Of a stretch of DNA of 64,000 bases, positions 1 to 8,734 are shown piece after piece. Position 1 is the stretch's first letter. Every line of letters begins with the position of its first letter. The position numbers were made by a program, and so were the translations under genes. The stretch lies in the NCBI RefSeq assembly GCF_004216555.1, contig NZ_SGWQ01000004.1, positions 248,001-312,000 of the forward strand, written 5' to 3'. The stretch comes from Herbihabitans rhizosphaerae. GTDB lineage: Bacteria > Actinomycetota > Actinomycetes > Mycobacteriales > Pseudonocardiaceae. The notes under the pieces are model-generated. The model was given only the letters and a program-made list of their open reading frames with translations. It searched no databases and was not told the DNA's origin.

Positions 1-545
1 GGCACGACATCAACGACGGCTTGCCGGTCGCCGGGCCGTTCGACCTCATCCACGCCCGGCTCCTGCTCATGCACCTGCCGCGCCGCGTGGAGATCCTCAG
101 GACCCTCGTCGACGCGCTCGCTCCCGGCGGATGGCTGGTGATCGGCGACTTCAGTGATCGCCCCCGGCGGGTGCTCAGCGCACCGACCCCGGCCGACGAG
201 CGGGTGTTCGACCGGGTGCAGCACGTCGCCCACACCTTTCTGGCCCGCGAGGTGGGTGTCTCGATGACCTGGGCACACGAGGTCGATCAGCACATGGCCG
301 ACGCCGGTCTCACCGACATCAGCGGGCAGGAGTACTCGCGGACCGTCGCGGGCGGCACCACCGGATGCCTGCTGCATCGCAACTACGTTCTGCAACTCCA
401 CGAGCGGCTGATCAGCGGCGGGATCACCGAGGACGAGCTGGCGCGATACCGCACGCTGATGCTCGAGCCGCGCTTCCGCGCCTGGTTCTACCAGTTCGTC
501 TGCACCTGGGGCCGCAAGCCGCGGAAGGCACGGCGGCGCCGCTAG
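1..545 (+). CDS. SAM-dependent methyltransferase, C-terminal part (cut by window start)
   Basis: The reading frame is open from the first bases, so the gene begins before the window. The visible 180 or so residues start in the late Rossmann core: an FDLIHARLLLMHLP stretch (strand 4 and following helix), then an ALAPGGWLVIGD strand, the usual post-motif III pattern of class I methyltransferases. The remainder is a helical C-terminal cap. The SAM-binding glycine motif is outside the window and the substrate cannot be told. The TAG stop overlaps the stop of the convergent gene on CTAG (542-545). Confidence 0.8.
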   Translation, partial: HDINDGLPVAGPFDLIHARLLLMHLPRRVEILRTLVDALAPGGWLVIGDFSDRPRRVLSAPTPADERVFDRVQHVAHTFLAREVGVSMTWAHEVDQHMADAGLTDISGQEYSRTVAGGTTGCLLHRNYVLQLHERLISGGITEDELARYRTLMLEPRFRAWFYQFVCTWGRKPRKARRRR

Positions 546-952
546 ACCGGCCCGTGCACCAGTGCGGCCAGCTTCTTGGGCGCCCGCACGCAGTAGCTGT
601 CGGTCAGCAGCTCGGCGACCTCGTCCCAGTCGACGCCGTCGTCGATGATCATGCCGATCACCTCCGGGCTCCAGTCCGGCTTGAAGAACGGGTGGCCCGC
701 GTTGCTCAGCGCGTGCAACTCGTCGCCGGTGGAGCGGAACGTCAGCGAGCAGATCGACTCGGCGGTGCCGGCCGCCCTGGCGTAGGCGCGCTGCCGCTCG
801 GGATCGATCGTGGCCACGTGCGCGAAGGTCTTCTTGCGAATCCGCCAGCGCACGCCCACCCAGGCCGGCTCCTGGTACGCCTCGGGCAGCGCGAGACACA
901 CCCGGCTCAGCCTGCTGAGTACGTCGGGCGGCACGTCGGCGCGATCGGTCAC
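542..952 (-). CDS. MmcQ/YjbR family protein
   Basis: A 136-residue protein of normal length for the MmcQ/YjbR (CyaY-like fold) family. Family features are the opening LxxVCLALPEAYQ segment, the central RIRKKTFAHV strand and the FFKPDWSPEVIGMIIDDGVDWDEV segment leading to a C-terminal helix with the sequence SYCVRAPKKL. Members are small, presumed DNA-binding proteins whose biological role is largely unknown. The start is GTG, with a TAGCGT hexamer (961-966, minus strand) eight bases upstream. It is convergent with the methyltransferase, sharing CTAG between the two stops. Confidence 0.85.
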   Translation of the reverse strand: MTDRADVPPDVLSRLSRVCLALPEAYQEPAWVGVRWRIRKKTFAHVATIDPERQRAYARAAGTAESICSLTFRSTGDELHALSNAGHPFFKPDWSPEVIGMIIDDGVDWDEVAELLTDSYCVRAPKKLAALVHGPV

Positions 953-985
953 GGCGGGGAACGCTACCCGCGCGGACCGACAGTC

Positions 986-1939
986 CTATGTCTTCGGGTC
1001 GAGCACCAGTTTGCCGGTCGTACGGCGGGAACGGATGTCCTCGTGTGCCCGCCGCGCCTCGGACAGCGGGTAGTCGCCGCCGGCGATCGCGCGCAGCTTT
1101 CCCTCACGCGCCAAGGAGAACAGCTCCTGCATCGCGCGCGGCACCAGGCCCGGCCGGGCGTACGCGTGCGGCAGCCACAGCCCGCTGACCGTGGTCGAGT
1201 GCGACAGCAGATTGGGCATCGCGACCGGCTTCGGCGGCACCCGGCTCGCCATGCCGTAGAACACCAGCCGGCCCAGCGGCGCGAGCGCGACCAGGCTGGC
1301 GTCGGTCACCGGACCACCGGTCATCTCCAGTACGACGTCCACCCGCCGGCCCTCGTTGGCTTCGATGATCGCCGCCGTGAGGTCCTCGGACGCCGGATCG
1401 ATCGCCACGTCCGCGCCCAGCTCCAGCGCCAGATCGCGCTTGGCCTGACTGCTCGCCGTCGCGATCACCCGCCCCGCGCCGAACGATTTGGCCAACTGCA
1501 CGGCGAGCGTCCCGACCCCGCCGGCCGCCGCGTGCACCACCACCGACTCGCCCTGCTCCAGGTGCGCGCTGGTGCGCAGCAGCAGCCAGGCGGTCAGGCC
1601 CTGGACCACGATCGCCAGCGCCGTGGTGTCGTCCAACTCGTCCGGCACCTCGAACGCGGTGAACTCGGGCGCCACCGCCTGCTCGGCGTACCCGCCGGTG
1701 GTGACCTGCGCGACCATCCGGCGGCCGTCGGCGGCACGGCCGACCACCTCGTTGCCCGGGATCAGCGGCAGCGACGCCGGCGCGAGGTAGGTGTTCTCCG
1801 CGTTGTGCGTGTCCGCGTAGTTGACGCCGGCCCGCGACACGTCGATCAGCAGCTCGCCCGCCTTCGCCTCGGGCGCGGGCACGTCGGCAAGCCTCAGGAC
1901 GTCGGGGCCGCCGAACTCGGTGATCTGGATGGCTCGCAT
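986..1939 (-). CDS. Zinc-free MDR-family NADPH:quinone oxidoreductase
   Basis: 317 residues, typical of quinone oxidoreductase-like medium-chain dehydrogenases. The N-terminal GroES-like domain has GVNYADTHN in place of the catalytic zinc ligands, and LPLIPGNEVVG. The nucleotide-binding domain follows with VVHAAAGGVGTLAVQLAK (NADPH loop) and ALGADVAIDP. There is no zinc-binding cysteine cluster. It likely reduces quinones or alpha,beta-unsaturated carbonyls with NADPH in the cytosol. Its start lies 46 bases inside the 3' end of the upstream membrane-protein gene on the same strand, so the two are probably translationally coupled. Confidence 0.88.
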   Translation of the reverse strand: MRAIQITEFGGPDVLRLADVPAPEAKAGELLIDVSRAGVNYADTHNAENTYLAPASLPLIPGNEVVGRAADGRRMVAQVTTGGYAEQAVAPEFTAFEVPDELDDTTALAIVVQGLTAWLLLRTSAHLEQGESVVVHAAAGGVGTLAVQLAKSFGAGRVIATASSQAKRDLALELGADVAIDPASEDLTAAIIEANEGRRVDVVLEMTGGPVTDASLVALAPLGRLVFYGMASRVPPKPVAMPNLLSHSTTVSGLWLPHAYARPGLVPRAMQELFSLAREGKLRAIAGGDYPLSEARRAHEDIRSRRTTGKLVLDPKT

Positions 1940-2859
1940 TCCTCGACCCTACTGGTGAGTACACCGCGGAGCGCGGCGACGCCGGCGACCACCAGCGCCA
2001 GCACCGCGGCGACCGTGGCGATCTCGGCGAGCAGCGGCGCGTCCAGCGGATGCGTGTCGGTGAACGACTCGACGGTGATGATCGCGGCGAGCACGCCGTA
2101 GGAGCCGATGCCCAGCCACAGCACCCGATCGCGGGCGGCACGTGTCCACGTCGTGAACGACAGCAGCCAGTCCAGCGCGGGCAGTACGAGAATCGCGTGC
2201 ATCAGCACCGCGTGCGCCGGCTTGAGCGAACCCGCCGCCGAATAGGCCGCCGTCGGGTCACCGGACCGGGAGATGATCACGCCCTTGGCGATCATCGCGG
2301 CGCCGATTCCCAACGCGCCGACAAAGGCGAGCATGCTGACTCGAATGGCCAAACGCATGCGGGGCAACGCTTCCGCGCTTCGGAACATGGCCACCGTGAG
2401 GATGCCGATCGTGATGATGATGACCGCGCCGCCGGCGGCGAGCACGGTGGAGATCGTGCTGTCGAACGCCGTCTCGCGGTTGAAGTGCGACGCCACTCCG
2501 CGCCAGGTCTGCATGGACACCAGGCCCACTTCGAGCACGCACGCGGCGGTGAACCCGCCGAGCCCGATGGCGCGCGTCCTTCGTCCCATGTGGACAAACG
2601 AGGTCACCCACGCGACGGTCGCCAGGGTGAGTCCGAACGACAGGCCGAACGTGACGGCCTTGCGCCATGACAGCGGGCCCTCCCACGATCCGCCGTCGGC
2701 GTACAGGACCACGACGTGGAACAAGCCGCTGACGAACAGCACCGCGCCGACGAGGTAGGCGATCCGCTCGACCCGCCGGCCCTCGGTCCACGAGGTCGCC
2801 AGCCTGGTTCCGATCGCGCGCACAGTGGCCATGGGTACATGGTCGTGTGCGGGCGGCAT
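1894..2859 (-). CDS. Multi-pass membrane protein of unknown function
   Basis: About 320 residues with roughly seven to eight hydrophobic helices (for example IAYLVGAVLFVSGLFHVVVL near residue 35 and ALGIGAAMIAKGVIIS near 180). No enzymatic motif is visible. HxxxxH-like pairs (FHVVV, HAVLMHAIL) hint at haem or metal contacts but this is weak. An internal ATG at 2832 (MATVRAIG) is an alternative start. The 3' end overlaps the quinone oxidoreductase start by 46 bases, so an operon with a redox enzyme is likely. I do not recognise the family. Confidence 0.75.
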   Translation of the reverse strand: MPPAHDHVPMATVRAIGTRLATSWTEGRRVERIAYLVGAVLFVSGLFHVVVLYADGGSWEGPLSWRKAVTFGLSFGLTLATVAWVTSFVHMGRRTRAIGLGGFTAACVLEVGLVSMQTWRGVASHFNRETAFDSTISTVLAAGGAVIIITIGILTVAMFRSAEALPRMRLAIRVSMLAFVGALGIGAAMIAKGVIISRSGDPTAAYSAAGSLKPAHAVLMHAILVLPALDWLLSFTTWTRAARDRVLWLGIGSYGVLAAIITVESFTDTHPLDAPLLAEIATVAAVLALVVAGVAALRGVLTSRVEECEPSRSPSSAAPTS

Positions 2860-2866
2860 GCGCGCA

Positions 2867-3784
2867 TCAGCGCACGGGCGTGGGTTCGCCTACGTCGCCC
2901 TGCGTAGGCGTGCCGGTGATCCGCTCGGGCCGCCGCACGCCGATCACCCCGACCAGGACGCCGCCGACGATCAGCAGGCCGGCGAGGATTCGCGGCAGGC
3001 TGACCGACTCGTCCACGAACAGCCACGCCGAGCCCATCCCGAACACCGGCACCAGCAGGGAGAACGGCGCGACCGTCGACGCCGAGTAGGTGCGAATGAG
3101 GTAGCCCCAGGTGCCGAATCCGAGCACGGTGGCGACCAGCCCGACGTAGAGCACCGCGGCGACGGCCGACCACGGCACCGTGCGCAGCGCCTCCCAGTCG
3201 GCCCGCGGCCCGTCCACGATCAGCGACAGCGTGGTCAGCGGGAGCACGGCCAGCGCGCCGACCCACACCATGAACCGCAGGTTGTCCGGCGGCGCGGCCT
3301 TGCGGATGATCACGTTGCTCACGCCCCACATCGCGGCGGCGCCGATGGCGAGCGCGAACGCGGTCAGCGGGGCGGTCGCGCCGAGGTCCAGCGCGATCAG
3401 CCCGACTCCGACGAACGCGACCAGCAGGCCGAGTTTCTGCCTGCCGCCAAGGCGTTCCCCGAGCAGGGTGGTGGCCAGGATCGCGGTGAACAGCGCCTGC
3501 GACTGCAACACCAGCGAGGACAGGCCCGGCGGCATGCCCTCCGCCATCCCGAAGAACAGCAGGCTGAACTTGAGCACGCCGAGGGTGAGCGCGACCAGGG
3601 CCACCCAGCGCCACGGCACGCCGGGGTGGCGCAGGAAGAAGATCGCCGGGACCGCGGCGACGAAGAACCGCAGCGCGTTGAACAACAGCGGTGGGAAGTG
3701 GTCGAGTCCGGCGGTGATCACGACGAAGTTGAAGCCCCACGCCGCGGCCAGCGCGACGGCGAGGAACAGGTGCGCGGTGGTCAT
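2867..3784 (-). CDS. EamA-family drug/metabolite exporter
   Basis: About 305 residues with ten predicted membrane helices in two EamA repeats (residues about 5-130 and 145-280). It opens with MTTAHLFLAVALAAAWGFNF, characteristic of YdeD/EamA-type exporters that expel O-acetylserine, cysteine or other metabolites. I chose ATG 3784 over an upstream ATG at 3832 because the transporter similarity starts there and the longer form would intrude on the regulator promoter. It is divergent from a LysR regulator 85 bases away, the usual arrangement for regulator-controlled amino acid exporters. Confidence 0.88.
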   Translation of the reverse strand: MTTAHLFLAVALAAAWGFNFVVITAGLDHFPPLLFNALRFFVAAVPAIFFLRHPGVPWRWVALVALTLGVLKFSLLFFGMAEGMPPGLSSLVLQSQALFTAILATTLLGERLGGRQKLGLLVAFVGVGLIALDLGATAPLTAFALAIGAAAMWGVSNVIIRKAAPPDNLRFMVWVGALAVLPLTTLSLIVDGPRADWEALRTVPWSAVAAVLYVGLVATVLGFGTWGYLIRTYSASTVAPFSLLVPVFGMGSAWLFVDESVSLPRILAGLLIVGGVLVGVIGVRRPERITGTPTQGDVGEPTPVR

Positions 3785-3869
3785 CCGGTGTGGCACGCCC
3801 TCACGGTCGTCTCCGACCAGCGTGAAGCACAAGTTAATTATGGTCGCCTCGTTGAGTTAGCATCGCTAC

Positions 3870-4799
3870 ATGTTCGACCTGACCAGGCTGCGTGTGCTGC
3901 GTGCGGTCGCCGACCAGGGCACCCTGGCCGCGGCGGCCGACGTGTTGCACCTCACGCCGTCCGCGGTGTCCCAGCAGGTGTCCAAGCTGGAGCGGGAGGC
4001 CAAGTGCACGCTGATCGAGCGGCACGGCCGTGGCTCCCGGCTCACCGAGGAGGGGCTGCTGCTGGCCAAGCACGCCGAGACGATCCTCGCCGCGGTGGAG
4101 GCGGCCGAGGCCGACCTGGACGAGCGGCGCGGTCAGGTGGTGGGCCGGCTCGCCGTCGGCGCGTTCGCCACGGCGGCGCGCGGCCTGTTGCCGGAGGTGC
4201 TCGTCGATTTGACTGAGCGGCACCCCGGCCTGCGGATCACGATGCGCGAGATCGAGCCCTACCAGGCGATCGCCGCGGTGTCGCGCGGAGACCTCGACGT
4301 GGTGGTCACCCAGGACTGGGCCAACGTGCCGATCACCGTCCCGGAGCGACTGTCCACAATGGAGATCGGCACCGATCCGGCGGACGTGGCGCTGCGCGAC
4401 GATCACCGGCTGGCCGGCCGCGGCTGGCTGTCGTTCGACGAGCTGATCGAGGAGCGGTGGATCATCTCCACGCCCGGCACGATCTGCCTGGACTGGCTCA
4501 CCTCGACGTTTCGCGCCAAGGGCCACGAGCCGGACATCGCGCACTACGCCGCCGAGTTCCCGACCCAGCTCGCGCTCGTGTCGGCCGGCCTCGGCATCGC
4601 GCTGATCCCGCGCCTTGCCGGCGACTCGGTGCCGGCCGACGTGCTGCTGGTGCCCGTGCGCCCCACGATGTCGCGGCGGATCTTCGCGGTGTGGCGCGAG
4701 GAGAGCGGTCGCCGGCCGGCACTGCGCGCGTTCGCCGAAGAGCTGCGCCGGCAGTGGAAACGCCGTGCCCGGGGCTCGACCCGCAGCAGGGTCGGGTGA
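3870..4799 (+). CDS. LysR-family transcriptional regulator
   Basis: 309 residues with an N-terminal winged helix-turn-helix (TLAAAADVLHLTPSAVSQQV, about residues 17-36) and a C-terminal periplasmic-binding-protein-like effector domain. It probably controls the divergent EamA exporter in response to a small molecule. There is no Shine-Dalgarno sequence; a TAGCAT hexamer (3858-3863) ends six bases before the ATG, so the message is probably leaderless. The AT-rich patch TTAATTA (3834-3840) in the shared intergenic region is unusual for this DNA and is a reasonable place for the LysR operator. The last codons overlap a strong terminator hairpin. Confidence 0.9.
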   Translation: MFDLTRLRVLRAVADQGTLAAAADVLHLTPSAVSQQVSKLEREAKCTLIERHGRGSRLTEEGLLLAKHAETILAAVEAAEADLDERRGQVVGRLAVGAFATAARGLLPEVLVDLTERHPGLRITMREIEPYQAIAAVSRGDLDVVVTQDWANVPITVPERLSTMEIGTDPADVALRDDHRLAGRGWLSFDELIEERWIISTPGTICLDWLTSTFRAKGHEPDIAHYAAEFPTQLALVSAGLGIALIPRLAGDSVPADVLLVPVRPTMSRRIFAVWREESGRRPALRAFAEELRRQWKRRARGSTRSRVG

Positions 4800-4810
4800 G
4801 CCCCGGGCAC
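4765..4810. terminator. Bidirectional terminator hairpin between convergent genes
   Basis: Perfect 13-base arms GTGCCCGGGGCTC (4765-4777) and GAGCCCCGGGCAC (4798-4810), with a second nested stem GACCC/GGGTC inside. It lies across the end of the LysR gene and just before the stop of the convergent S8 protease, where it can end both transcripts. There is no T-run, as is common in actinomycetes. Confidence 0.8.
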
Positions 4811-4816
4811 CCCCGG

Positions 4817-7645
4817 TCATGGTCCTGTCGGTGTCACATATCCGTTGGCGTGCAAGGAAACCGCGCGCACGGTGCCGGTGTCGTCGGCCACTGTGTCGAT
4901 TACCGTGAAGGTCCACGTGCCGTCCACCGCGTCGGCCCGCAGGCGGTCGAGCGCTTGGTCCGGCCGCCAGGTTCCGGTGAACGGCGCCTCGGCGGAGAAC
5001 GCGGACGCGAACGCCCGCGCCGCCGTGTCGTCGAACACCACCTGGCACATGTTGTTGCCGCCGCCTCCGCCTCCGGCGAACACCACCGCGCTGGCCCCGG
5101 ACGGCGAGGTGAGCGTGCCGACCATGTCCGCGACCCACGTGTGGTCGATGCCGACGGTGGTGGAACCCGCTGTGGCGGAACAGGTCTGGCCGTCCACGGA
5201 GAACGCCAGCTTCGACGCGCGCCCCACACCGGACACGGTGATCGGCACGGTCGCGCCGAGCGGGCTGTCGTCCGGAATGGCGACCGGCGCGCCGGCGTAG
5301 GCGAAGTGGTTCACCACCGGCGAGGATTGCCCCACCTCGGCGGTGAAGGTCACCGTTGTGGGTGACAGCGCGCCGGCGAAGGTGACCCTCGTGTCGATCC
5401 GCACCGGCAGTCCGACCGGATGCGACGCCGGAATCGTGAGCTGGAACGTGTTCACCACGGTCTGCCCGCGATCCACCGTGCCGTAGGACTTCGACCTCGG
5501 CGCGATCGTCACGCCCGGCGTCGGCGAGGTGAGCACGACGCTGGTGGACACGGCCGGCGCGTCGCCCGAGTTGGTCACCGGCAGCGTGATCGTCGCCGTG
5601 TCACCCGGGTCGAGATACGCCCCGCCGTCGTTGGCGCGGATCGTCGGATTCGCCGCCCTGGCACGAGGTTGCGGGCTGGCGCCGGTGTAGGCGAGCACCC
5701 GGTCGACCATGATCATCCCCGCGCCGGCCCGGTTGTCGACACCCGGCGCGCCGAGGTCGATCGCGGTGTTGATCAACGCCTCGCGCACCTCCGAGTCGGG
5801 CAGCCCCGGGTTGCCGGACAGCACCAGCCCGGCGATCGCCGCGGCGTGCGGCGCGGACGCCGACGTGCCGAAGAACGGATCGAAGTCCTGCACGCTGGTG
5901 CGCACGCCGTCGGCCGCGGTGATGTCCGGCTTCTGCCGCACCTCGCCGCCGGTGGAGCCCACGTCGCCCGGCGTGATCGGCGTGCCGTCGGCCTCGTAGA
6001 AAACCCGTCGTGGCCCGTCGGAGGTGAACCGCTCGAGCGAGCTTGCCGCGTCGTAGGCACCCGGGAACGGGCCGCGCGGGTTCGGCGGATCACCCGGCTC
6101 CAGGTCGAACGGCAGCGGCAGGTTCGCCGGCGCCGCCGCGACGCTGAACGCCTTGCGGGCGGCGGAATGCCCGAGCGTCACGCCCGGTGTGCTGAACGCC
6201 TTGAGCCCGTCGGTCGAGTCGGTGAACCGCCCGCGCAGCGCGGACAGCGACACGTACCGGTCGGCGCCGGCGAACTTCACGACGGCCAGCCGCAGGCCGG
6301 GCATCAGGGCGGTCGGCGTGTTCAGCCGCTCGTACGGATCCTGGGTGCCGTCCTGGTAGTCCTGGCTCGCCGCGATCACGTCGCCCGCCGCGTTCAGCAG
6401 GTACAGGTCGTAGTCGTTGCCGGACGCACCGATCGGGTCCGACCAGTGCAGGGTCACCGGCACGCCGCGCGACTCGGCGGACAGCGGCTGGAAGATCTGC
6501 GTGCCCGGTCCGGGGTCGAAGTCGTGCGCGTGGCCCGCCCACTTGCCGATCACCTGGCCGGAGTTGACGTAGTCGCCCTCCCAGTGGCCCGCGGTCCCGT
6601 CGACGGTGTTGCCCTCGTTGCCGGCCGAGGAGAAGTACAGCGCGCCGGCCGTGGTCACGTCGTTCACCGCCTGCGCGATGATCCAGTCCTGGAACGGCGA
6701 CTCCTTGAAGTACAGGACGTCGTCCACGATCACGTCGCAGCCGGCCTGGAAGCGCAGCGCCCTGATGTTGTCGGCGAAGCTCGCGTCGCTGGTGAACGCG
6801 GTGGCGTAGCCGAGGTCGGCGCCGGGCGCGACGTCGTGGATGATCTCCAGCATCGCGGTGCCCTCGTCACCGTCGCCGGCCTGGCCGGGCAGCACGTCGA
6901 CCGGGCCGAGTTCGCCCGCGGCCTGCGAGGTGGACAGCGAGTCCACGCCGTCGGACAGCGCGCAGATCTTCACCCCGACCCCGGTCACGCCGAACTGCTG
7001 GCGCGCGGTGTCGGCGTTGTGCGCGCGATCGCCCTCGCTGATGATCGGGGCGGCGCGATCGGTCAGCGCCCGCCGCGTGTTCTCCGCGATGCGATTCGCC
7101 TTGTCCTGCTTGGATTCCGGCTTGCGCTGCCGGGGGTTGGCGCGCGCGGTGATCGCCTCGCCGGCGACCTCGACGGCCTTCACGTCGGGGCGGGCGGCGA
7201 GCGCGGTGACGGCGGTCAGCGGCACCTCGGCGCGCACCGAGTCGTAGCGGTGCGACACCGCGCGCACGCCGGCGCCGGAGCGGGTGAGCTGGGCGATCAG
7301 GTCCGGTGACACGGAGGTGGTTCGGATGTCCACGGTCACCGTGCTGGCGGGGGAGACCAAGGCGGCGGGGGCGAGCCGGGGGAGCGCGGCGGACCGTTCC
7401 TGGCGGGCGCGCTCGACCGTGATCCGGCTGTCTACTTTGGACTCTTCCTTGGCGCTGGCCTTGATCTTCTGCAGCGCTTCGATCTGCCGAAACGCGTTGT
7501 CCTGAGGGGAAAGTGGCGGTGCCGATGGTGCTGCCGTGGCCGGCGACGCCAGCCCGACAGCGGTGAGCAGGGCAGCCGCGACGGCGACAACGGGTCTTCG
7601 GAGACGCAACGGGTTCCTCCAGATGCCATGCGTGCCCCGACTCAC
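4817..7645 (-). CDS. Secreted S8 subtilase-like protease with C-terminal P domain
   Basis: 942 residues: signal peptide (residues 1-39, LRLRRPVVAVAAALLTAVG then ATAAP), a long propeptide-like region, the subtilase domain (about 215-650), a CARDB-like beta domain (about 670-800), and a C-terminal jelly-roll resembling the proprotein-convertase P domain (VSGVGRASKLAFSVDG ... GTWTFTVIDTVADDTG). Asp232 sits in LSDGVD and the nucleophile in GTSASAPH near residue 595. Where classical subtilisins have HGT, this protein has DEGTAM with Glu261. SSAGNEGN supplies the oxyanion Asn. It acts outside the cell. A 7-1-7 palindrome lies 69 bases upstream of the start. Confidence 0.87.
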   Translation of the reverse strand: MSRGTHGIWRNPLRLRRPVVAVAAALLTAVGLASPATAAPSAPPLSPQDNAFRQIEALQKIKASAKEESKVDSRITVERARQERSAALPRLAPAALVSPASTVTVDIRTTSVSPDLIAQLTRSGAGVRAVSHRYDSVRAEVPLTAVTALAARPDVKAVEVAGEAITARANPRQRKPESKQDKANRIAENTRRALTDRAAPIISEGDRAHNADTARQQFGVTGVGVKICALSDGVDSLSTSQAAGELGPVDVLPGQAGDGDEGTAMLEIIHDVAPGADLGYATAFTSDASFADNIRALRFQAGCDVIVDDVLYFKESPFQDWIIAQAVNDVTTAGALYFSSAGNEGNTVDGTAGHWEGDYVNSGQVIGKWAGHAHDFDPGPGTQIFQPLSAESRGVPVTLHWSDPIGASGNDYDLYLLNAAGDVIAASQDYQDGTQDPYERLNTPTALMPGLRLAVVKFAGADRYVSLSALRGRFTDSTDGLKAFSTPGVTLGHSAARKAFSVAAAPANLPLPFDLEPGDPPNPRGPFPGAYDAASSLERFTSDGPRRVFYEADGTPITPGDVGSTGGEVRQKPDITAADGVRTSVQDFDPFFGTSASAPHAAAIAGLVLSGNPGLPDSEVREALINTAIDLGAPGVDNRAGAGMIMVDRVLAYTGASPQPRARAANPTIRANDGGAYLDPGDTATITLPVTNSGDAPAVSTSVVLTSPTPGVTIAPRSKSYGTVDRGQTVVNTFQLTIPASHPVGLPVRIDTRVTFAGALSPTTVTFTAEVGQSSPVVNHFAYAGAPVAIPDDSPLGATVPITVSGVGRASKLAFSVDGQTCSATAGSTTVGIDHTWVADMVGTLTSPSGASAVVFAGGGGGGNNMCQVVFDDTAARAFASAFSAEAPFTGTWRPDQALDRLRADAVDGTWTFTVIDTVADDTGTVRAVSLHANGYVTPTGP

Positions 7646-7713
7646 GACCTCTGGACGCCAACGTATGTGGGACTTGTTGGCGGATCAGCGTCCGTTCGGG
7701 TGAAGTACCCGCA

Positions 7714-7728
7714 GAGTGGTTACCACTC
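7714..7728. promoter_or_regulatory. Palindrome, candidate operator upstream of S8 protease
   Basis: GAGTGGT-T-ACCACTC, perfect seven-base arms around one base, in the 135-base region between the dehydratase stop and the S8 protease start. It is shaped like a dimeric regulator site and lies where a promoter for the protease would be. There is no direct evidence of a binding protein. Confidence 0.35.
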
Positions 7729-7780
7729 ACCACAGTGCTAGCGACAAGGTCATCGACGACGAGAAACCAGAGTTCTGAGA

Positions 7781-8692
7781 CTAGCTGGGCAGCCACTCCG
7801 TGTTCGCACCGCAGATGATCAGCGCGGGCAGCTCACCGGGCACCCGGTCGGCCAGCCACGCGGCGAACCCGACCGCAGCTGCCGGCTCCACGGCGAGCCG
7901 CAGCTCCTCCCAGAGCCGATCCCTGGCGGCCACGATCTCCTTGTCCGCCACCAGGATCGACTCCACGCCGGTCGCGGTGAGGATCGCCAGCGGAAGGTCG
8001 CCGACCCGGTTGGCGCCCAGCCCGGACGCCGCCACCGAGTCCACAGTGGACTCGACAGGGTGGCCGGCCTCGAGCGCGTCGTGCAGGCACGGGCACCCCT
8101 TCGGCTCCACCGCGATGATCGCCCGCCCGCCGGCCGCGACCGCGGCACCCGCGATCAGCCCACCGCCGCCCACCGCGACGACGATCGAGTCGACGTCCGG
8201 CGCGTCCTCGATGATCTCCGCCGTGACCGTGCCCTGGCCGGCGATCACGTGCGGGTCGTCGTACGGGTGCAGGTAGAGGTTGCCCGGCTCGGTGCCCTCC
8301 TGAGCCGCCGTGGTGAACGCCGCGCCCGAGTCGTCGTGCCGCACGACGCGCGCGCCCGCCTCGACCATCCTGCGCGTCTTGAGCTCCGGCACGAAGCTCG
8401 GCGCGTGCACGGTCACCGGCACGCCGAGCGTGGACGCCGCGGTCGCGACGGCCAGCCCGTGGTTGCCGCCGGACGCGGTGACCACCCGCTCGGGCCGCTC
8501 GCCGGCGAGCAGTTTGTTGGTGGCGCCGCGGAGTTTGAACGAGCCGGTGCGCTGGAGCTGCTCCAGTTTCAGGACCAGCGGCCGGCCGTCGATCTCGGTG
8601 CGCAGGATCGGCGTGCGGCGGACGTGGCCGGAGATGCGCTCGGCGGCGGCCGCGACGTCGGCGGCGGCCGGAGTTGGCGCGGGGGTGGTCAT
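7781..8692 (-). CDS. Threonine/serine dehydratase-like PLP enzyme
   Basis: 303 residues, fold-type II PLP enzyme. The Schiff-base lysine is in GSFKLRGATNKL (about residue 49), followed by the substrate loop ASGGNHG and the phosphate-binding loop VGGGGL. It lacks the C-terminal ACT-like regulatory domain of biosynthetic IlvA, so it is more likely a catabolic threonine/serine dehydratase or a serine racemase-type enzyme, making 2-oxobutyrate or pyruvate plus ammonia. ATG 8692 opens MTTPAPTPAAA. The gene carries one copy of the GTCCACWGTGGAC palindrome. Confidence 0.88.
   Translation of the reverse strand: MTTPAPTPAAADVAAAAERISGHVRRTPILRTEIDGRPLVLKLEQLQRTGSFKLRGATNKLLAGERPERVVTASGGNHGLAVATAASTLGVPVTVHAPSFVPELKTRRMVEAGARVVRHDDSGAAFTTAAQEGTEPGNLYLHPYDDPHVIAGQGTVTAEIIEDAPDVDSIVVAVGGGGLIAGAAVAAGGRAIIAVEPKGCPCLHDALEAGHPVESTVDSVAASGLGANRVGDLPLAILTATGVESILVADKEIVAARDRLWEELRLAVEPAAAVGFAAWLADRVPGELPALIICGANTEWLPS
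8037..8053. repeat. Palindrome copy 1: GTCCACAGTGGAC with extended arms
   Basis: GAGTCCACAGTGGACTC is a 17-base palindrome inside the dehydratase gene. On the coding (minus) strand it reads TCC ACT GTG GAC, Ser-Thr-Val-Asp. It is one of six exact copies of the 13-base core in the window. Confidence 0.9.
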
Positions 8693-8734
8693 GTCATCAA
8701 TGATGCACAAAGACTCGGGTGTGGGGTGGTTTCG

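Noticed and set aside
5420-7309. Long plus-strand frame antisense to the first S8 protease (and similar ones at 23893-25776 and 60984-62801)
   Set aside because: Arg/Gly/Val-rich sequence without start signals or recognisable domains; shadows of well-supported genes.
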